DNA from: Lasiosphaeria ovina
Taxonomy: Eukaryota > Ascomycota > Sordariomycetes > Sordariales > Lasiosphaeriaceae
Length of the DNA stretch: 64,000 nt
Assembly: GCA_033439765.1 (NCBI GenBank)
Contig: JAULSN010000003.1
Span: 2,046,001-2,110,000 of the forward strand
Direction: 5' to 3'
Position numbers and translations under genes: made by a program. Shown in pieces: positions 20,545-32,891 of this stretch (the stretch's first letter is position 1; the number at the start of each line of letters is the position of its first letter). A model generated the notes under the pieces. That model saw nothing but the letters and a program-made list of their open reading frames with translations, did not search any database and was not told the DNA's origin.

Positions 20545-22896
20545 ATGGCTCGTAGATATTTCCGGCCCAATAACAATTACTCCAACGTTATTGCGCCCGA
20601 CCCGGCCTCCTCGCCGCCCTTTACCTACGGATCCTCTTCGACTTACTATGGCTCCGATAACAATGATGTCTTCAAAATGGATGGCATTGCCCAGGCGAAG
20701 TCTCACGAGCTGCACAAGCTATTCGAGGGCCGCTCGGGCGAAAAAGACCCAGTCAAGGGATGGTACGCCACGCAGCTACAGCTGTATGGCATTCCCTTTA
20801 AAAAGAGGAGCTCCAAGTCGGAACTGAAGGACGCCTTGAAGAAAGCCTTCTGGGCCGCAAATGTGAGTTTCATTATGCGCAAATGATCGCTAGGTTACAA
20901 TATTGATCGACGCTAAATTTCCCTGGTGCTGAAACCTAGTGCGAAGAACTGGCCTCATCAATCGCTCTCAAGCGAGAGCGTCTTCGCGCATAGTATTACG
21001 ACGCCTGCAATCGCATCGAAGATAAGCTCTTCGCACAATGCGCCAATACTTACCAGGAAGCAAGCCGCGACGCACCCCGCTTCGTAGCCAAATACTTTCT
21101 AGACGACAGAGGCCGACCATATAGGTCAAAGACGAAAGACCCGCTATCCTTCGAGACAATTCAATCGTGGACCCACCAAGAAGAGCTGGCCGATGTAGTC
21201 AATGCCGTGCCCGGGTTGACCATTCACACTTCATGGTCGAGGACGATTGTGGGGTGGGACACCGACATGGGGCGAGGCATTGAAGCCGAGTTTGCAAGGC
21301 TCGAGGTCTTCTTTGATGGCGACAAAAAGAACAAGATCCACAGTGCCCAGGCATATGTCGACCCAAGTTTGTTTCTCAAGAAGCACCTCGGTATCGACGT
21401 GAACGGCGTCGCTACCGTAGCCACCTCAAAGACATCAGCCCCAATCACACTCATCGGGTGGGAGCTGAGCCCCGAAAATAAGGCGCTAGTGCAAGGTATC
21501 ATCTCGAAGGCGCCGGGAATATTCATGAGGAAAATGCCCACCTTACAGTCATCGGGTGGGATTGCGCCGCCGTGGATGCCGAGATGGCGCGGCATGAGGA
21601 AGTTGTGCCGCGCGAAAAGGAGCAGTTAGAAAAAGAAGAAAGATAGAGGAAAGACAAATACAAGGCCGAAAAGGCGGCGACATGGCGACGCCGATGCGCG
21701 GGCTACTATGAGCTGGCCAAGAAAAAGCCCAACCCGAACCCCCTTGGCCCGCAACACTTGCCAGGGCGTACGCTGTGCACTGGCACGGCGAGGAAGGAGA
21801 AAACTACAACAATCCTTACCACGACCGTGATCTCATGAAGCTCAACATCTTCCCAGCTAAGAGCTCCAACGGACTGAATGCGTCGTTCAACTTTGGGCTA
21901 ATCGAAGGGACTATGCTGCTCGGCATGTCGCGTCGGGCGGTTGAGCTACTGAGGCAGGAACAGCCGAAACACAGCGACTCGAGCGGGTCCGAAATCAGTG
22001 ACGACGAGGATTACAGTGGCCAGACTTGGGACAGAGAACCACGCAATGGCAGAGTTCTGTCGAGATTTACTGGTAGCACCTTTTTCGATGAGCCCGGCAT
22101 CAACTCCCGCCAAACCCTCCTGGAGGCTGAACCCGAAGATTTTGAGCCTGAGGTCGACCCTGGTGTCAAGTCAGGTGCAATGTCTAGGGAAAAGCCTAAA
22201 TGGTTCAAGCTTGGAGGTATTAGAACCAACCACATACCCGAACCAGGAACAACGGGCTCGAGGCGACCGGTCGAAAACAACGAACCCGCCGGACCAGGCT
22301 CGACGCGAGGCTCGACGCCAACCCCCGCCAATAGGCCCGAGCCCGTGACAGCAGGACCAAAGCAAAAGTGGTCAGACAAGCCAAAACCACCCACCGCAGC
22401 GGGCACCAAGCGGGGTGTGGAAGACATTTCCGACCCGTATGGGGTGCAGGCGGCCCGAGCCAAGCGGCAGCAGATGAGCGATCAGTACGGCGTGCAGACC
22501 GCGTGAGCCAGGCGAAAAGCGACTGTAACCCAGCCGAACCGGTAACCAGGCGTGAAGCAGGAGCCGGACGAGTCTCGGCGCACGCTGGCGAGCGCCCCAG
22601 CGAAGAAGCCTGTGGAGATCAAGGCCCGGCCCGCATCGCGGCGCGTGTATTTCCAGTTTGTGTGCAGTACGGTCGACGGATACCCCGACGTCGACCACGA
22701 CAACGGGCATGTTGGCTATTTTGACTATGACGAGGCCGGACTGTCGGCCAAGGGCCTCTACTACTTCCCGCTCTGGTACGGCAAGGACAAGCCGCAGTCG
22801 ATATCGATCTTCAAGATCTCCGAGAAGCCGGATTCGAACGCTGAGCCGAAAAACTGCGGTAATCGTCGTTGTACACAGCACGCATCGCTACCGTGA
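20545..22896 (+). pseudogene. Large gene of unknown family, broken by a stop and frameshifts
   Basis: ATG at 20545 opens MARRYFRPNNNYSN and a compact region, GWYATQLQLYGIPFKK and SELKDALKKAF, ending at a good donor (gtgagt, 20863). Exon 2 begins about 20940 with CEELASSIALKRERLRA and meets TAG, probably a former CAG. The frame then continues through IHTSWSRTIVGWDTD, shifts near 21530, runs as an acidic to Pro-rich region 21775-22506, and shifts again to YFQFVCSTVDGYPDVDHDNG and YYFPLWYGKDKPQSISIFK, ending at 22896. I do not recognise the family. Codon usage and the order of blocks indicate one former gene of about 750 codons. In its current state no full-length product is possible. Confidence 0.55.
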
Positions 22897-23095
22897 GCTG
22901 GCGTGCGTGTTGAACAGGCGGTACGGCATCGGAGTAGTCCGTGACGATCGGGGCCGCGGGCTTTGCGGGCGGCGGCATCGGTGCTTGAGCGTGGTTGATG
23001 TATTCCCAGACCATGAGGTCCCCAGCCTTGGACCGGTATGACGCGGACCAATCTGGCCAGTCTTTGGGGCCGGCGGACGATGTGTCTGTTGACAT
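22811..23095 (-). pseudogene. Ty1/copia gag N-terminus fragment
   Basis: The minus frame from ATG at 23095 reads MSTDTSSAGPKDWPDWSAS and then GDLMVWEYINHAQAP, the W-x-x-W...V-W-E-Y-I-N pattern at the start of fungal copia gag polyproteins. It overlaps the 3' end of the broken gene on the plus strand by about 85 bases. No pol sequence follows. It is a fragment of the same kind of element as 24259-25110. Confidence 0.55.
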
Positions 23096-24258
23096 CGTGA
23101 TGTTGTTGTGTATAGCTTCACTTTTGTTGCGTTGCAAGCGTTGTAGCGGTTGATGGCGCGGTTCGATTGCGTTGCGCGTATCAGACTGTTAATTGTTACA
23201 TACAAAGCTGCAGTAATGAGGGCAAAATAGTGCTTGTATATGGAAGAAGAAAAGAAGGTGGGCATCGGCCAGATACCCAAAATATATAGGTAAATCTGGC
23301 CTTTATTCTCTCGGCTTTGTGTGGCTTGGCAGATGCGCCACTGACGCCTCAATGCGGCTTCTTCCGACACACCCCCTCAGGCCTGCTGCAGGCAGGCATG
23401 AAGCCTTCTACAAGCAGTGTGGTGATGTTTTCCTTGGTGTTGAGGCTCAAAAATGTGACGCTTCCTGCCCTGTTCATCACGTGACCTGGGCTTCCAAATC
23501 CGGTTTTTCCACCAACTCCTGCAAATCATCCAATTCTGATTCGCTGACGACCTTCCTTTCCTGCTCGTGTGTTGAATCAAATGCTAGCAGCTACGAGGCT
23601 CTCTCTAGAGGGTTGTCTACGCACCCTCCGCACCCCCTGAGGCCAAGAACGGTGGTGAGGGCGAAGGCGCCTTGCTCTCTGTTGGAGAGGTCGCTATGCC
23701 GGAGCAGTGCCGTTGTAGACCGTCAGCCTGCGCTCTGCGTGCCCGGGGCATGCCCGGGGCGATGTGGTCTTTTATTGACAATGTGCCTGCTTGCGGCTCT
23801 CAGCATGTGAGTCCATTTTCTTCGGGATCTTAAGGGGTTGTGGTATATATATCCACTATTGATCCTGAGGAGAGAGACGAGGGCCAACTAACCCCCTACT
23901 CTACTGTCAGGGAGGTCACCGAAGGACCCGGCGGCTAGCGCTACGGCGGGAGGTAGTGTGGTTACGGGCGTAAGGTACGGGTGCGGCATTTCTTCGGCAG
24001 GGTGATCAGTCCTAGCGGGCACACACTCGCCCGGCAGGTTCCCTTCTTGAGCGGCCGGGTCCGGCCGGCGGTCTTGACCGGCCGGCTCCCCTGCAGGCGG
24101 GTGGCCTTCACCGGCCTGCAGTTGGTCCCGAGGGTTATCTTGAGCCCCGGGACCGCCAACGTAAATTACATCTTCAGCTCCATCTTCACCGTGCAACCGT
24201 ACGCCGGGCTCAGTGAGCTCTTCATCTTCGCCTTGGGGAGTTTCTTTTCCCTATTTCA
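23096..24258. other. Spacer between two copia gag fragments
   Basis: Short frames here show no recognisable domain. The minus strand below 24259 (about 24200-23890) could be degraded polyprotein continuing from the gag fragment, but I see no protease, integrase or RT motif. No clear LTR pair was found. Confidence 0.3.
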
Positions 24259-25110
24259 TCAAGGCGGCTGGTTAGCTTGACTGTCTGTTATTGTTCGAGC
24301 CTCTCTGGCTTCCTTTACAATCTTCCTGAGGCCTTCGTCATTCTTTAGACTCGCATCAATGAGACCTTGAATGAGGGGATTCGGCTTGAAGTTATCAATA
24401 GCCTGCTCCGGGAAAACGTAGTAGCATGTAGTCACATCGTGACCTCTGAAGTCACAACCCTTGCAGCGGCCCTTGTAGGCGTTGTCAGTACTGCGCTGCC
24501 TTTCAGGCGGGTGCCCGTCAAATGTAGCGAGGCCAGCCTGCACTTGGCTTGCGTATAACTTCGGCAGGGTAATGGCGATGTGGTTCAGCAGGTCTGCAGC
24601 CACTTTGGGGTGTGTGACTCGGCCAGCGAGGACGTCAGCTTCCTTCACGACCCTGAAGGTAGTGCTCCAGGTATTCAGAATCTTCACTTCTTCCTGTGCG
24701 GTGGCTGCGATTAGGTCCCTGAACCAAGTCTCTGCCGTGAGGGCCTCGGGTATGTTGTGAGCCCGAGCCTTCGTCATCAGGTGATTCCATTCGTTCACCC
24801 ACTGCACCAGCTTATTGTTCCAATTGGTGATAACGGCATAATGGTTCCTGAGCGATACTTCATAGCCTCGGCCGAGTAACTGTACGGCCGGGAAACTGAT
24901 GCTCCTCAGGTTGTCATACCGCTGCTGCACACAGTTCACCTCCCTGAACTGTTGCATGACGTGGTTCCTGACCCACGTTTCCAGCGCTCCTATGCCATGT
25001 GTGTACTCTTTCCAGGCCTTGAGGTCAAGTTCGTAGCGGGTACCAATACGATGGCAGGAAGTGGGGAGGTTGGTGATGTGTATGTTTGTCGTCAGGTATC
25101 GGGCGTGAAG
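24259..25110 (-). pseudogene. Ty1/copia gag fragment with CCHC zinc knuckle
   Basis: The frame is open from about 25110 (RYELDLKAWKEYTHG) through VQQRYDNLRSISF, WNNKLVQWVNEWNHLM and TWFRDLIAATAQ, to a zinc knuckle C-K-G-C-D-F-R-G-H-D-V-T-T-C (C-x2-C-x4-H-x4-C), then YYVFPEQAIDNFKPNP, typical of fungal copia gag. It ends at 24259 without protease or pol. This is a truncated element. It adjoins repeat beta copy 2 upstream. Confidence 0.72.
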
Positions 25111-25154
25111 GACTTTGATGTTGTAGATTCTTACGATTTACGACAAACTTCTAA

Positions 25155-25895
25155 CATCTACGTCAAGGCGTTTAAAAAACCGGGACCAAGGTAACAACTT
25201 TAGATAGTTACATTACTAGGTTTCCGTAGAGTAACCCTCACGAGTATCTCAGTTACATGCCTTACAGTCGGGCCATTCGCAATTCCCGGTTCTTCTCTCG
25301 TTCTTAACCGTGCACCACTTCTGGCTCTTGCCCGCGGCAACCGAGCACGTGCCACTCCGGGACTCCAACTCGCGGCTTCTCCCGCAAGGCCAGGTTTTAA
25401 CCGTTTTCTCGCACATGGTGGCTGTTAAGGACGCTTGTTCTTTGCTCGTGAAGAGAGGCTTACTCGCGAAGAGAGGCGGTCGAGACAAGTATCGATCGAC
25501 AAAGCTGTAACATGTAATCTATTGACTGGCGGAGGTGTAAGTGAGTGCTACTAAATAGGGATAATTGTCCGGGTAGGTGGATGTCTCCTACTGTAGTTCT
25601 AGTACTGGTGATATTGTGAGAGCTTGGTGGATAAGGTGGATGATGGATTCATGCTGGGAATGCTGATGAGTGCGAAATCCACCTGAAGGGCCGCCGCGGC
25701 TTGCAGATACCTACCCATGTTTATACCTGAAAATCCCGCCTCCTTCTCTTGCCACTTTGCTCCCACTCCGAATGCCTCAAGTGCAAACTTCGTGTTGGAT
25801 TCGGGGGAAGCAATTGGTTTGCTCCGTTGGGTCGCGAACACGAAACCATCTTTTAGAAAACAGAGACAACCAATGGACGATAATTGTCTGTCTCG
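25155..25895. repeat. Dispersed repeat beta, copy 2
   Basis: It matches 3990-4645. This copy keeps more of the presumed original CpA sites than copy 1, for example in the cysteine codons of its minus-strand ORF. It has about 85 extra bases near 25510-25600. Confidence 0.8.
25320..25488 (-). other. Small Cys-rich ORF inside repeat beta
   Basis: The minus frame from about 25416 reads MCEKTVKTWPCGRSRE and ends WPDCKACN, with seven cysteines in about 55 residues. An in-frame upstream Met (25488) adds SRPPLFASKPLF. The family is not recognised and there is no clear signal peptide. It may be the element's own ORF or chance. The copy at 4 kb has lost three of the cysteines. Confidence 0.3.
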
Positions 25896-25943
25896 CCCAA
25901 TGAACATTGATGTGTTTGTCTCAAGCAATATCGTACAAAGATC

Positions 25944-26022
25944 GGGGTCGACGAACCTCGAGACCAACAAACATCGGGGTCAATGAACCTCGAAACCAAC
26001 AAACATCGGGGTCGATGAACAA
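25944..26022. repeat. Short tandem repeat, about 31-bp unit
   Basis: Three imperfect copies of atcggggtcgatgaacctcg plus agaccaacaaac follow each other. Differences between copies are C/T and G/A. Confidence 0.7.
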
Positions 26023-29000
26023 CAACGCGCCACCTGGTTCACAATCGAACTTATGAGTGTATTTAGTTACGGCATATCGTACTCGATACACTAACGTTAA
26101 CTAGTAGACAAATCAGTCGCCTATTATCTAACTCCTCATTTTAGAAACTTAGAATTGGATTAGGCTAGTCCACTGGCCACCGTTTTTTTTCTCTTCTATT
26201 TAGTTGTATCTTCTCTCTCTATCGCGTGAGGAGACCGATTTCGTTTATCGACGCGAGCTGAGGGATAGGGAGCCAATGAAAAGGAGAAGGTAAAGAATGG
26301 CGATTAGGCCCCACTCTTCAGAGCCACTAAAGCGCCACTGAGACAATGGCAAGCTCCTAGGTGATGTGCGCTGAGCTGCAATATGACGGTTATTTCGCAA
26401 AGGAAACCCGGTATACGCCCTACCAGATTAACTACCACAGTTATGTATTCTCACTTTTCTAAACAATCGTTTTTAAAATCACCAATTTTCGATGTTTGGA
26501 CGCACCAATAACAAATTATATTAAGAAATAACAGATAGGCTGGCAGTTGCGCTCTATAAATACGGGTTTCACATCCATTGGTTTGAAGTACCAAAAACTA
26601 GCTTTCAATGTACAGCTACATCAGCAACAAATTACACCATGAAATGACGAATATTCAGCTAGTTCACGATTCTAGAAATACGGCTTCTAAGTCAGTTGGT
26701 TTGGAGTGCCTAAGACCAAACGTAAATTTCCCTATGTCTGGTTTCCGATGCGGGCTGAAGGACTTGCCTACCTAGCCTTTCTGAGAAACTATATAAGAAA
26801 CGTAGGCTACTTAGATTTCCCCGTGCATCGCTAGTAAATGTATGTATCGACTGTTTTGCGAACGAACCGATGATGTTTATCAGTGTCCTTGACCAGGGGC
26901 CTTGTCCCCTTGGTCCGGGAGTTTTTGGGGCCTTGCTCCATGATCTCTCTGTACCTAGACTGAACTCACTATAGTTTACCTGGACTTAACTCACTATAGT
27001 TGAACGACATCTCATATCCACCTGAAGTGTGGGGTTTTCAGGGGTGCTTAGCAGCAACGCCTGATTGGAACTGAGCGATATCCCAAAAGTGAAGACATTA
27101 ATAAACAGAGTGGCTTATCACCATCGAGCGCAATTCCATTGTTACGTTTCCAATAAACCAAGTGAAATCGCTTATCAGGCGCCACTGGCCCGGTCACCAA
27201 AGCCGCGTCTTTTGCAATAATTCGGCGGCCCATCCAGATTCACAGAACGTGGGGTAATCCACTGGAGCAGCGGCCTCTGACACTACGTAGAGGAACATCG
27301 ACGCACGTGGGAGGCGTGGTCCATGGACTGGGCATTGGAGGCCACGAGCCTGGAAGCACTGACTCCCACTTCCGCCTCCCCCTCGGGGAACGAGGATTGC
27401 ATGGGAAACAGCGAGCAGGTTGCATCGGGAAGTCCTATCTTCCGCTGAATGACCGAAACCACGTCGTCTGCGGGACGAGCCTTCGTGCTGCCAAAGGCAC
27501 GGCATAAGTTGACCATGGCGGACAAAGGCCCCAGGATTAGACGACCTAGCCGGACGCTGAACTTGGGACACTGGTAGCTTCTGCCGTGGAGTCCCCACCG
27601 CGCCTGCTCTGGGCTCTGATCTTTCTGTTCTCCCACCTCATACCGGGCAGCCCCCTCCTCAATCCTTGCCTCCTTTCCCTGTCCTTCTGAGCTTTCCCCC
27701 CTTTTCTATTGTCTTTGTCCCATTCCTGGCATCTCATTTATACGCGTATGCTTTGACCGAAGTTGGTGGCTGGCTGTGCCCTTCTGTCAATCTCGAAAGG
27801 GACATAATTCACAGCGGAAAGTAATCAGGTGGTCCTGCAGACTTTCACAACCCCCCGCCAAGCCAGACCCTCGCTGGGGAAGTTTGCCCCCTCATGAGTG
27901 CCCAACTTGTTCCTTGTTGTTCCAGCCTGCTGTATATATGCGGCGCAGAATCGCGGGCAGGTGGGGGGAGGGGCGATTGCGCGAGCAGCACGTAAGCCGG
28001 ATATGCAGGGTGAAATCCTTTTACCAGGTAATCGCGTGGCTTCAAAACTGGGCAAGTGTTTTTCGGGCGTCCTGTGAGGGTTGCAGAAGTCCCGCTTTGA
28101 CCCCTAGGTTCGGCACCCTCTTGAGAGGAATTCCCGGTAAGATTCGCACACTTCACACTCGTGTTATCGATTCCACATGCATGGGTGCGGCAACGACAGC
28201 TGCCTTTGCTGTATTCTTCCCACTTTGCATGCTTTTTGCGGCCTTCTGGAGACCGGAGGGCTTCCTGAGAGCTTCTTTCCTGCCCCGCTGCCCGAAACGG
28301 CGTGCCACTGGACCGCAGAGTAGGTTGCAGGGACAAGAGTCGCGATTGGGCGATAAGTCCGCATTTTCTTTTCTCTCCCGTACTTTTGCACCGAAGTGCT
28401 CTCCCCGCCGTGGCCACTGCGATAGCACCGGCATCTGGGAGGGTGGGGGGCGGGAATTGCCCGAGTCAAAACCGGGTTCGTTCTGAAGATTAGGCCGCCC
28501 CAGAGGCTCAAGGCATACACACCGTCTCCCGCGCACACGGTTCAGCCGTCCTGACTTGTTCTAGAATAGCGGGAGATTAGGTGTGTGACAAAAGCATTAA
28601 CAACCCCACAGCATTCGTCCCGGGCAGCTATATGCCGCCCCTGGAAGATCGACAAGAAAAGAAATCGACACTAGGGTCGATAAAAGTGATCCGTCGCTCG
28701 CATCTCCTCGTGGGGCTTGCATGGCACTTGAACCTAGAACTAGGGACATCCCGCGGCGCTACTGCGAAACAGACGTGCAGCGGCCGAGCCAATGGCAGAG
28801 CAGCATGACCTGGCAAGGAGGATTGGGGGCTTCCAGCTCGGCGCTGAACCAAGAACAGCGACGACGAGGTACTGTCTGTGCAGGTCTGCTTAGTGTGGAC
28901 AAGAGACCCCCTGACGCTGTGACCCTTTTTCTTGTTTCTTCCTGTAGAAACACTCAACCAAGACGCACCAGCCACATCCATACTCACGACAACTTGGTTC

Positions 29001-29251
29001 ACTGCTGATGGTTTCTATTATCTGATTGAAGAGACAAGTCCCCTGGCAATGGCTTGCACACGTGCACGTGCTTTTGGAAGTGCTGGTGGAATGGAAATGG
29101 ATATCAAGTCCCAGCTGCCTCGAGCCAAAAACCTTTCTCAGCACGGCACCACCAGACAGCCAGTTCTCTTGGTGAAATAAGGCTCTCTTTTCCGACCAAC
29201 GTCCATCCAGCAATCTCGCAACAGCACCCGACACACTCCCCATCCAGCATC
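26023..29251. other. Gene-poor region
   Basis: 26023-26880 is AT-rich with no open frame of note. At 26958-27000 a short direct repeat, aactcactatag, occurs twice. 27000-29251 has average GC with overlapping frames on both strands; none has a recognisable domain or consistent splice signals. The minus frame at 27048-27233 (MGRRIIAKDAALVTG) has coding-like composition but cannot be assigned. The last few hundred bases hold the promoter of the gene at 29252. Confidence 0.35.
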
Positions 29252-30747
29252 ATGGCAGCACAATCCCCTTCCCTCTCGGCTGACTACCGCGCAGAGGACA
29301 GAGGCCCTCTGGTCACTACCGTCATCTGCTCAGTCGGGGGCGTCATGACCCTTTTCGTGCTCGCCCGACTCTATGTTCGCGGCATCCTGATGAGAAAGCT
29401 GTTTGCCGACGACTACTTCATCATCATCTCCATGGTGAGTCTCGTTGCCACAACTACAACCTTCTCAAGTACAGAGCCTCAGCGAAGACGCACGTCACTA
29501 ACGACGGCCCTCTCCGTGCAGATTAGTTCGTGGGTCGCCATTGGCATGAGTGTCGAGGGCGCTAAATGGGGTAACGGTCGGCACTTTGACGGCCTCACGC
29601 TCGAAGAAAAGTCCAATGCCATCCTGCTCGTCTCGGCCTCCTTCATACCAGCCATCATGTCCTTTGCCGTTCCCAAGTTCGCCGTCGTGGCGCTCCTGTG
29701 CCGCCTCCTCAACCCGGCCCGGTGGCACCGCATCCTGCTCTGGTGTCTCTCCTCGCTCGTCCTCGTCATCGTTATCATCGGTCCCCTGCTTCATTTTACT
29801 ACTTGCAAGCCCGCCCGGGCCCTCTGGGATTTCACCGTCAAGAACCCTGTGTGCCGCGCCCCTGACCTCATCGTCAAGTGGTCGTTCTTCTCAGCCAGTA
29901 AGCTGCGATCCATTTACTTTCACACCGAAGTCTGGTGACTAACCCGGCTGGTGCCGTGCCATAGGCTGCTCGGCTTTGATGGATCTCTACCTCGCCGTGT
30001 ACCCCAGCACGGTCCTCTACAACTTGCAGATTACCCGCTTGAAGAAGCTCGCCCTCTGCGTTGCCTTGGGCTTCGGCAGTGCGTACGTACTCCCCGCGAC
30101 TCCCCCGATCTCCCTCAATTCTTGATCTAACCTCGAATACCCTACTACAGGTCGACAGGAGTAGCCATCTACAAGACGACGCGGTTGAACTCGCTGGCCA
30201 GCCCAGACGTGACGTTCGACACGGCCGACTTGGTCATCTGGACAATGTACGCGCCGTCTCCTTCCCACCCCCTTTCAAACCTCCCACTGCATTAATCTAA
30301 CCACACTGCCGCATCCACAGCTGCGAAGGCAGCACGCTCATCATCGCCGCGTGCATCCCCGTGCTGCAGCCGCTGGTCGACGTGCTGTCGGGCAAGCGCG
30401 TCCAGTACGACCAGTCGTCGGGCTACAAGCGGTATGGGGGGTCGTCGGACGGCAAGTCGGCCTCCTCCTCATCGCACCGCCACAACCCGGAGCTCGAGAG
30501 CGGTACTACCACTACTCATAGCGGCCGCAGCCGGCTCAGGCCCCAAAACCCTGATGATGATTTGTTGCGCACCGTCGAGGACAAGGCTGCCGACAGCCAG
30601 GAGAGCATTCTCCCCGAGAAGACAAGTCACGCTGACAAGGGCGCCACTGCTAATATTACGCGCACGGACGAGGTCAAGGTCGAGTATGACCATGACACGG
30701 CGGGAATGCCGAAGAAGGGCCAGTGGAGGGGGTTTCAGAACTTGTAG
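29252..30747 (+). CDS. Rhodopsin-like (SAT4-type) integral membrane protein
   Basis: Proposed CDS: join(29252..29434, 29522..29897, 29965..30082, 30151..30246, 30321..30747), 399 residues. It matches the fungal seven-TM family often annotated SAT4 or fungal rhodopsin domain. The N-terminal half has RADYFIII-like FADDYFIII, then an outer loop and SFIPAIMSFAVPKFAVVALL, a cysteine-containing loop CKPARALWDF and CRAPDLIVKW, and SALMDLYLAVYPSTVLYNLQ (the D-x-x-L-A-x-x-P segment). The last TM is ICEGSTLIIAACIPVLQPL. A cytoplasmic tail of about 100 residues, Ser, Thr and acidic-rich, follows. No CFEM domain is present. Exons join in phase with typical splice signals, so the gene appears intact. Function in the family is poorly defined. 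Confidence 0.82.
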
Positions 30748-30889
30748 GGACGTTCGTTAAAGTCTGTTTCCTGTGCTATTGCTGAGCACCACTGTATGGA
30801 TTTTATGACGTGGAGGAATGACGTAACGTTGATCTTTTCTTTTGCGCCACTGATGAGTAGTTTGTTGTCGCGATATTTGGGACTGGTTT

Positions 30890-31200
30890 TATTCTCACCT
30901 TCTAATCAAGCTCGATTGCGGCTCTCTTAAGTTCTTTAACTGTAAGGTTATCCCGCTAACTAAGGACTCCTCCTAGTACTTAATTGAAGGTATCTATCTC
31001 TATTTCGAATTACCTAGTAAGGTCTAATATTACTAGGATTACTTCTTCTAGTACTAGCTACTTAAGGCGTATAAAGGCTTCTTATTAGGCCCAAATTATA
31101 ACGAAGGGTTCTCCGCCTTTTATTAATGGAACTAGAGGCTTCGTATACTTCCCGAACGCCTCGAGCCATTTCTTATGGAAGTTAAGGAATCCTATATCAG
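30890..31200 (-). pseudogene. Gypsy RT/RNase H fragment, RIP-riddled
   Basis: On the minus strand from about 31195, the frame reads DIGFLNFHKKWLEAFGKYTK and PLVPLIKGGEPFV, the RT-to-RNase H connection (usually F-x-R-x-F-I-x-x-F-x-K-x-A-x-P-L). It continues to EAFIRLK, FEIEIDTFN and VLGGVLS, the start of RNase H (F-x-x-x-x-D-A-S-x-x-x-x-G-G-V-L-x-Q). Stops TAA/TAG replace probable Gln and Trp codons, and the DNA is very AT-rich. About 100 codons remain. Confidence 0.65.
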
Positions 31201-31204
31201 GGTA

Positions 31205-31695
31205 CGAAATGCGGCAGCAGGGAAACTAAGGCGCGAAGGGAGCTCGGGGATGGATTAGAGGACAGGCGCAGAGAGAGTGCTGCAAAGGAGCCAGCAATCT
31301 ACGAGCAGGGGAAGAGGGGTGCACTACAATTAAATACGGACTAGCGGCGGGGTCTCGGGGAGCTCTACGTTCCGACGGGGAGCTCCGATTGAGCTCAAGA
31401 AGAGCGGAGATAAAAGGGGGTCCATTCGCCCAGGTAGAGAGTCAGAGATTAATGTGGTTCCCCCCTAAGTCCTTGCTTTCGCGCTGCTCCCACTGTGATT
31501 CTGTTCTGCCTGCCCTTTCACTCTAAGCATTCCGCCCTGGCCGTACGGGCCTAATAGTAGTCCCGGATCCCGAACAAGGGATAAGGCACTATCCGTAGGT
31601 ACGTCCCAGGGTCGCGATAAGGAACCCGGGGACCTCCTAACTAGTCGCCTCCAAAGTGGGTGTGCCCCACCCTTCTATATTCTTTAGGAATTCGT
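31205..31695. repeat. LTR-like solo element
   Basis: This stretch has features of a Gypsy LTR: a TATA-like gataaaaggggg near 31408, a pyrimidine-rich leader, and an end in ttaggaattcgtaaca. It sits beside the Gypsy fragment. The 35.40-35.44 kb region ends in a similar cagggattcgtaa. I could not find a second full copy in the window, so the boundaries are approximate. Confidence 0.35.
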
Positions 31696-32139
31696 AACAA
31701 GTTCTACTTTTTTTTATCCTTAAATTCATCTAGTGTTAGAGATGTTTAATGCCTAAGGTAAGCAAAACCGTGAACATCGAGCCTAGGGTTAAAACTCCGA
31801 CGTATATTATATAACACAACTATTACCTTCTCCCACTCTTAGTTTGTAAAACTAGCGCCCGGGATATAATCCATAGGGAACGCAGTCGTGTAAGGCTTCT
31901 CAGACCGTAATTTAGCCAACTTGGAGAAATATAAAATAGTTATTTCCCCATCGGCAATTATTCCGTCGGTCGTTCTATAGCAAGGCGCCTTTGTATATAA
32001 GGTAGCCTTACTAGACTGCTTCACAGCCTATTAAAATCACGACGGACCGGCTTTGCAATTAGGCGTCGCAGATGAGTGATATCTTAAGATGTTTCGCTGC
32101 TTGGGCTCACAGATCAAGTTTTCCATGTGCAAGGAATGA

Positions 32140-32680
32140 GCAGCCACAGCTTGCCCAACGTAAACTCTGCATGGGAGGGGGGAATAACGTACTCTCGGCA
32201 GCAGTGCGGATGAAGACGAAGTGGAGTATGTAAAGCTAATAATACTTTATAGATAATCTTATCTATTACTTCGACAGCCGGGGGACGCAGAGCTCGCTCG
32301 ACGTAAGCTCTGCATAGAAGGGGGTATTAGTGCATGCCTATCGCATTGCGCATAGCGAGGAATTGGAATATTATATCTATAGCCAATGGCACTTTATAGA
32401 TAATCTATCTGTTATTTTGATAGCCCGGGACAAAGGGCTTGCTCGAGGTAGCTCTACATAAGAGGGGGCATTAGTGCACGCCCAGGTAGCATTGCGCATA
32501 GCGAGGAATTAAAGTGTCATATCTATAGCCAATGACACTTTACAATAATCTATCTACTATTTCGATAGCCCGGGACGAAGAGCTTGCTCGAGGTAGCTCT
32601 GCATAGTAGGGGAGCATTACTGCATGCTCAGGTAGCATTGCACATGGTGAAAGTGTCATATCTATAGCCAATGATGCTAC
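32140..32680. repeat. Tandem repeat, about 145-bp unit
   Basis: Three clear units start near 32233, 32380 and 32525. Each carries actttatagataatctat, a central gcttgctcgaggtagctctg and a closing cattgcgcatagcgagg. A partial, more divergent unit precedes them (32140-32230) and a stub follows. Unit-to-unit differences are mostly transitions. Confidence 0.75.
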
Positions 32681-32891
32681 TTGTACTACTAGGCAGCGAC
32701 ATCGGAGTTAGGCTTCAAGTTGGCTGCAGAATAAGGCGGATCAATACATTCCCGTCTGACCTTTCATATGGTGCTCCTAGTTTATGTAACGCTCTTCCCT
32801 TAGCCAATAACAACCAACCGCAGAAGTCTGTGAGTCGGGCATTTAACGGTTCCGAGAGGGGGTGCGTTTCTAAAGCTCCGAGCAAGGCAGG

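Noticed and set aside
23870..25110. Full copia element with pol
   Set aside because: Only gag motifs are visible; I found no protease, integrase, RT or LTR pair.
27776..28486. Plus-strand frame of 236 codons
   Set aside because: No domain, no plausible codon bias, and overlaps several frames on the other strand of equal quality.
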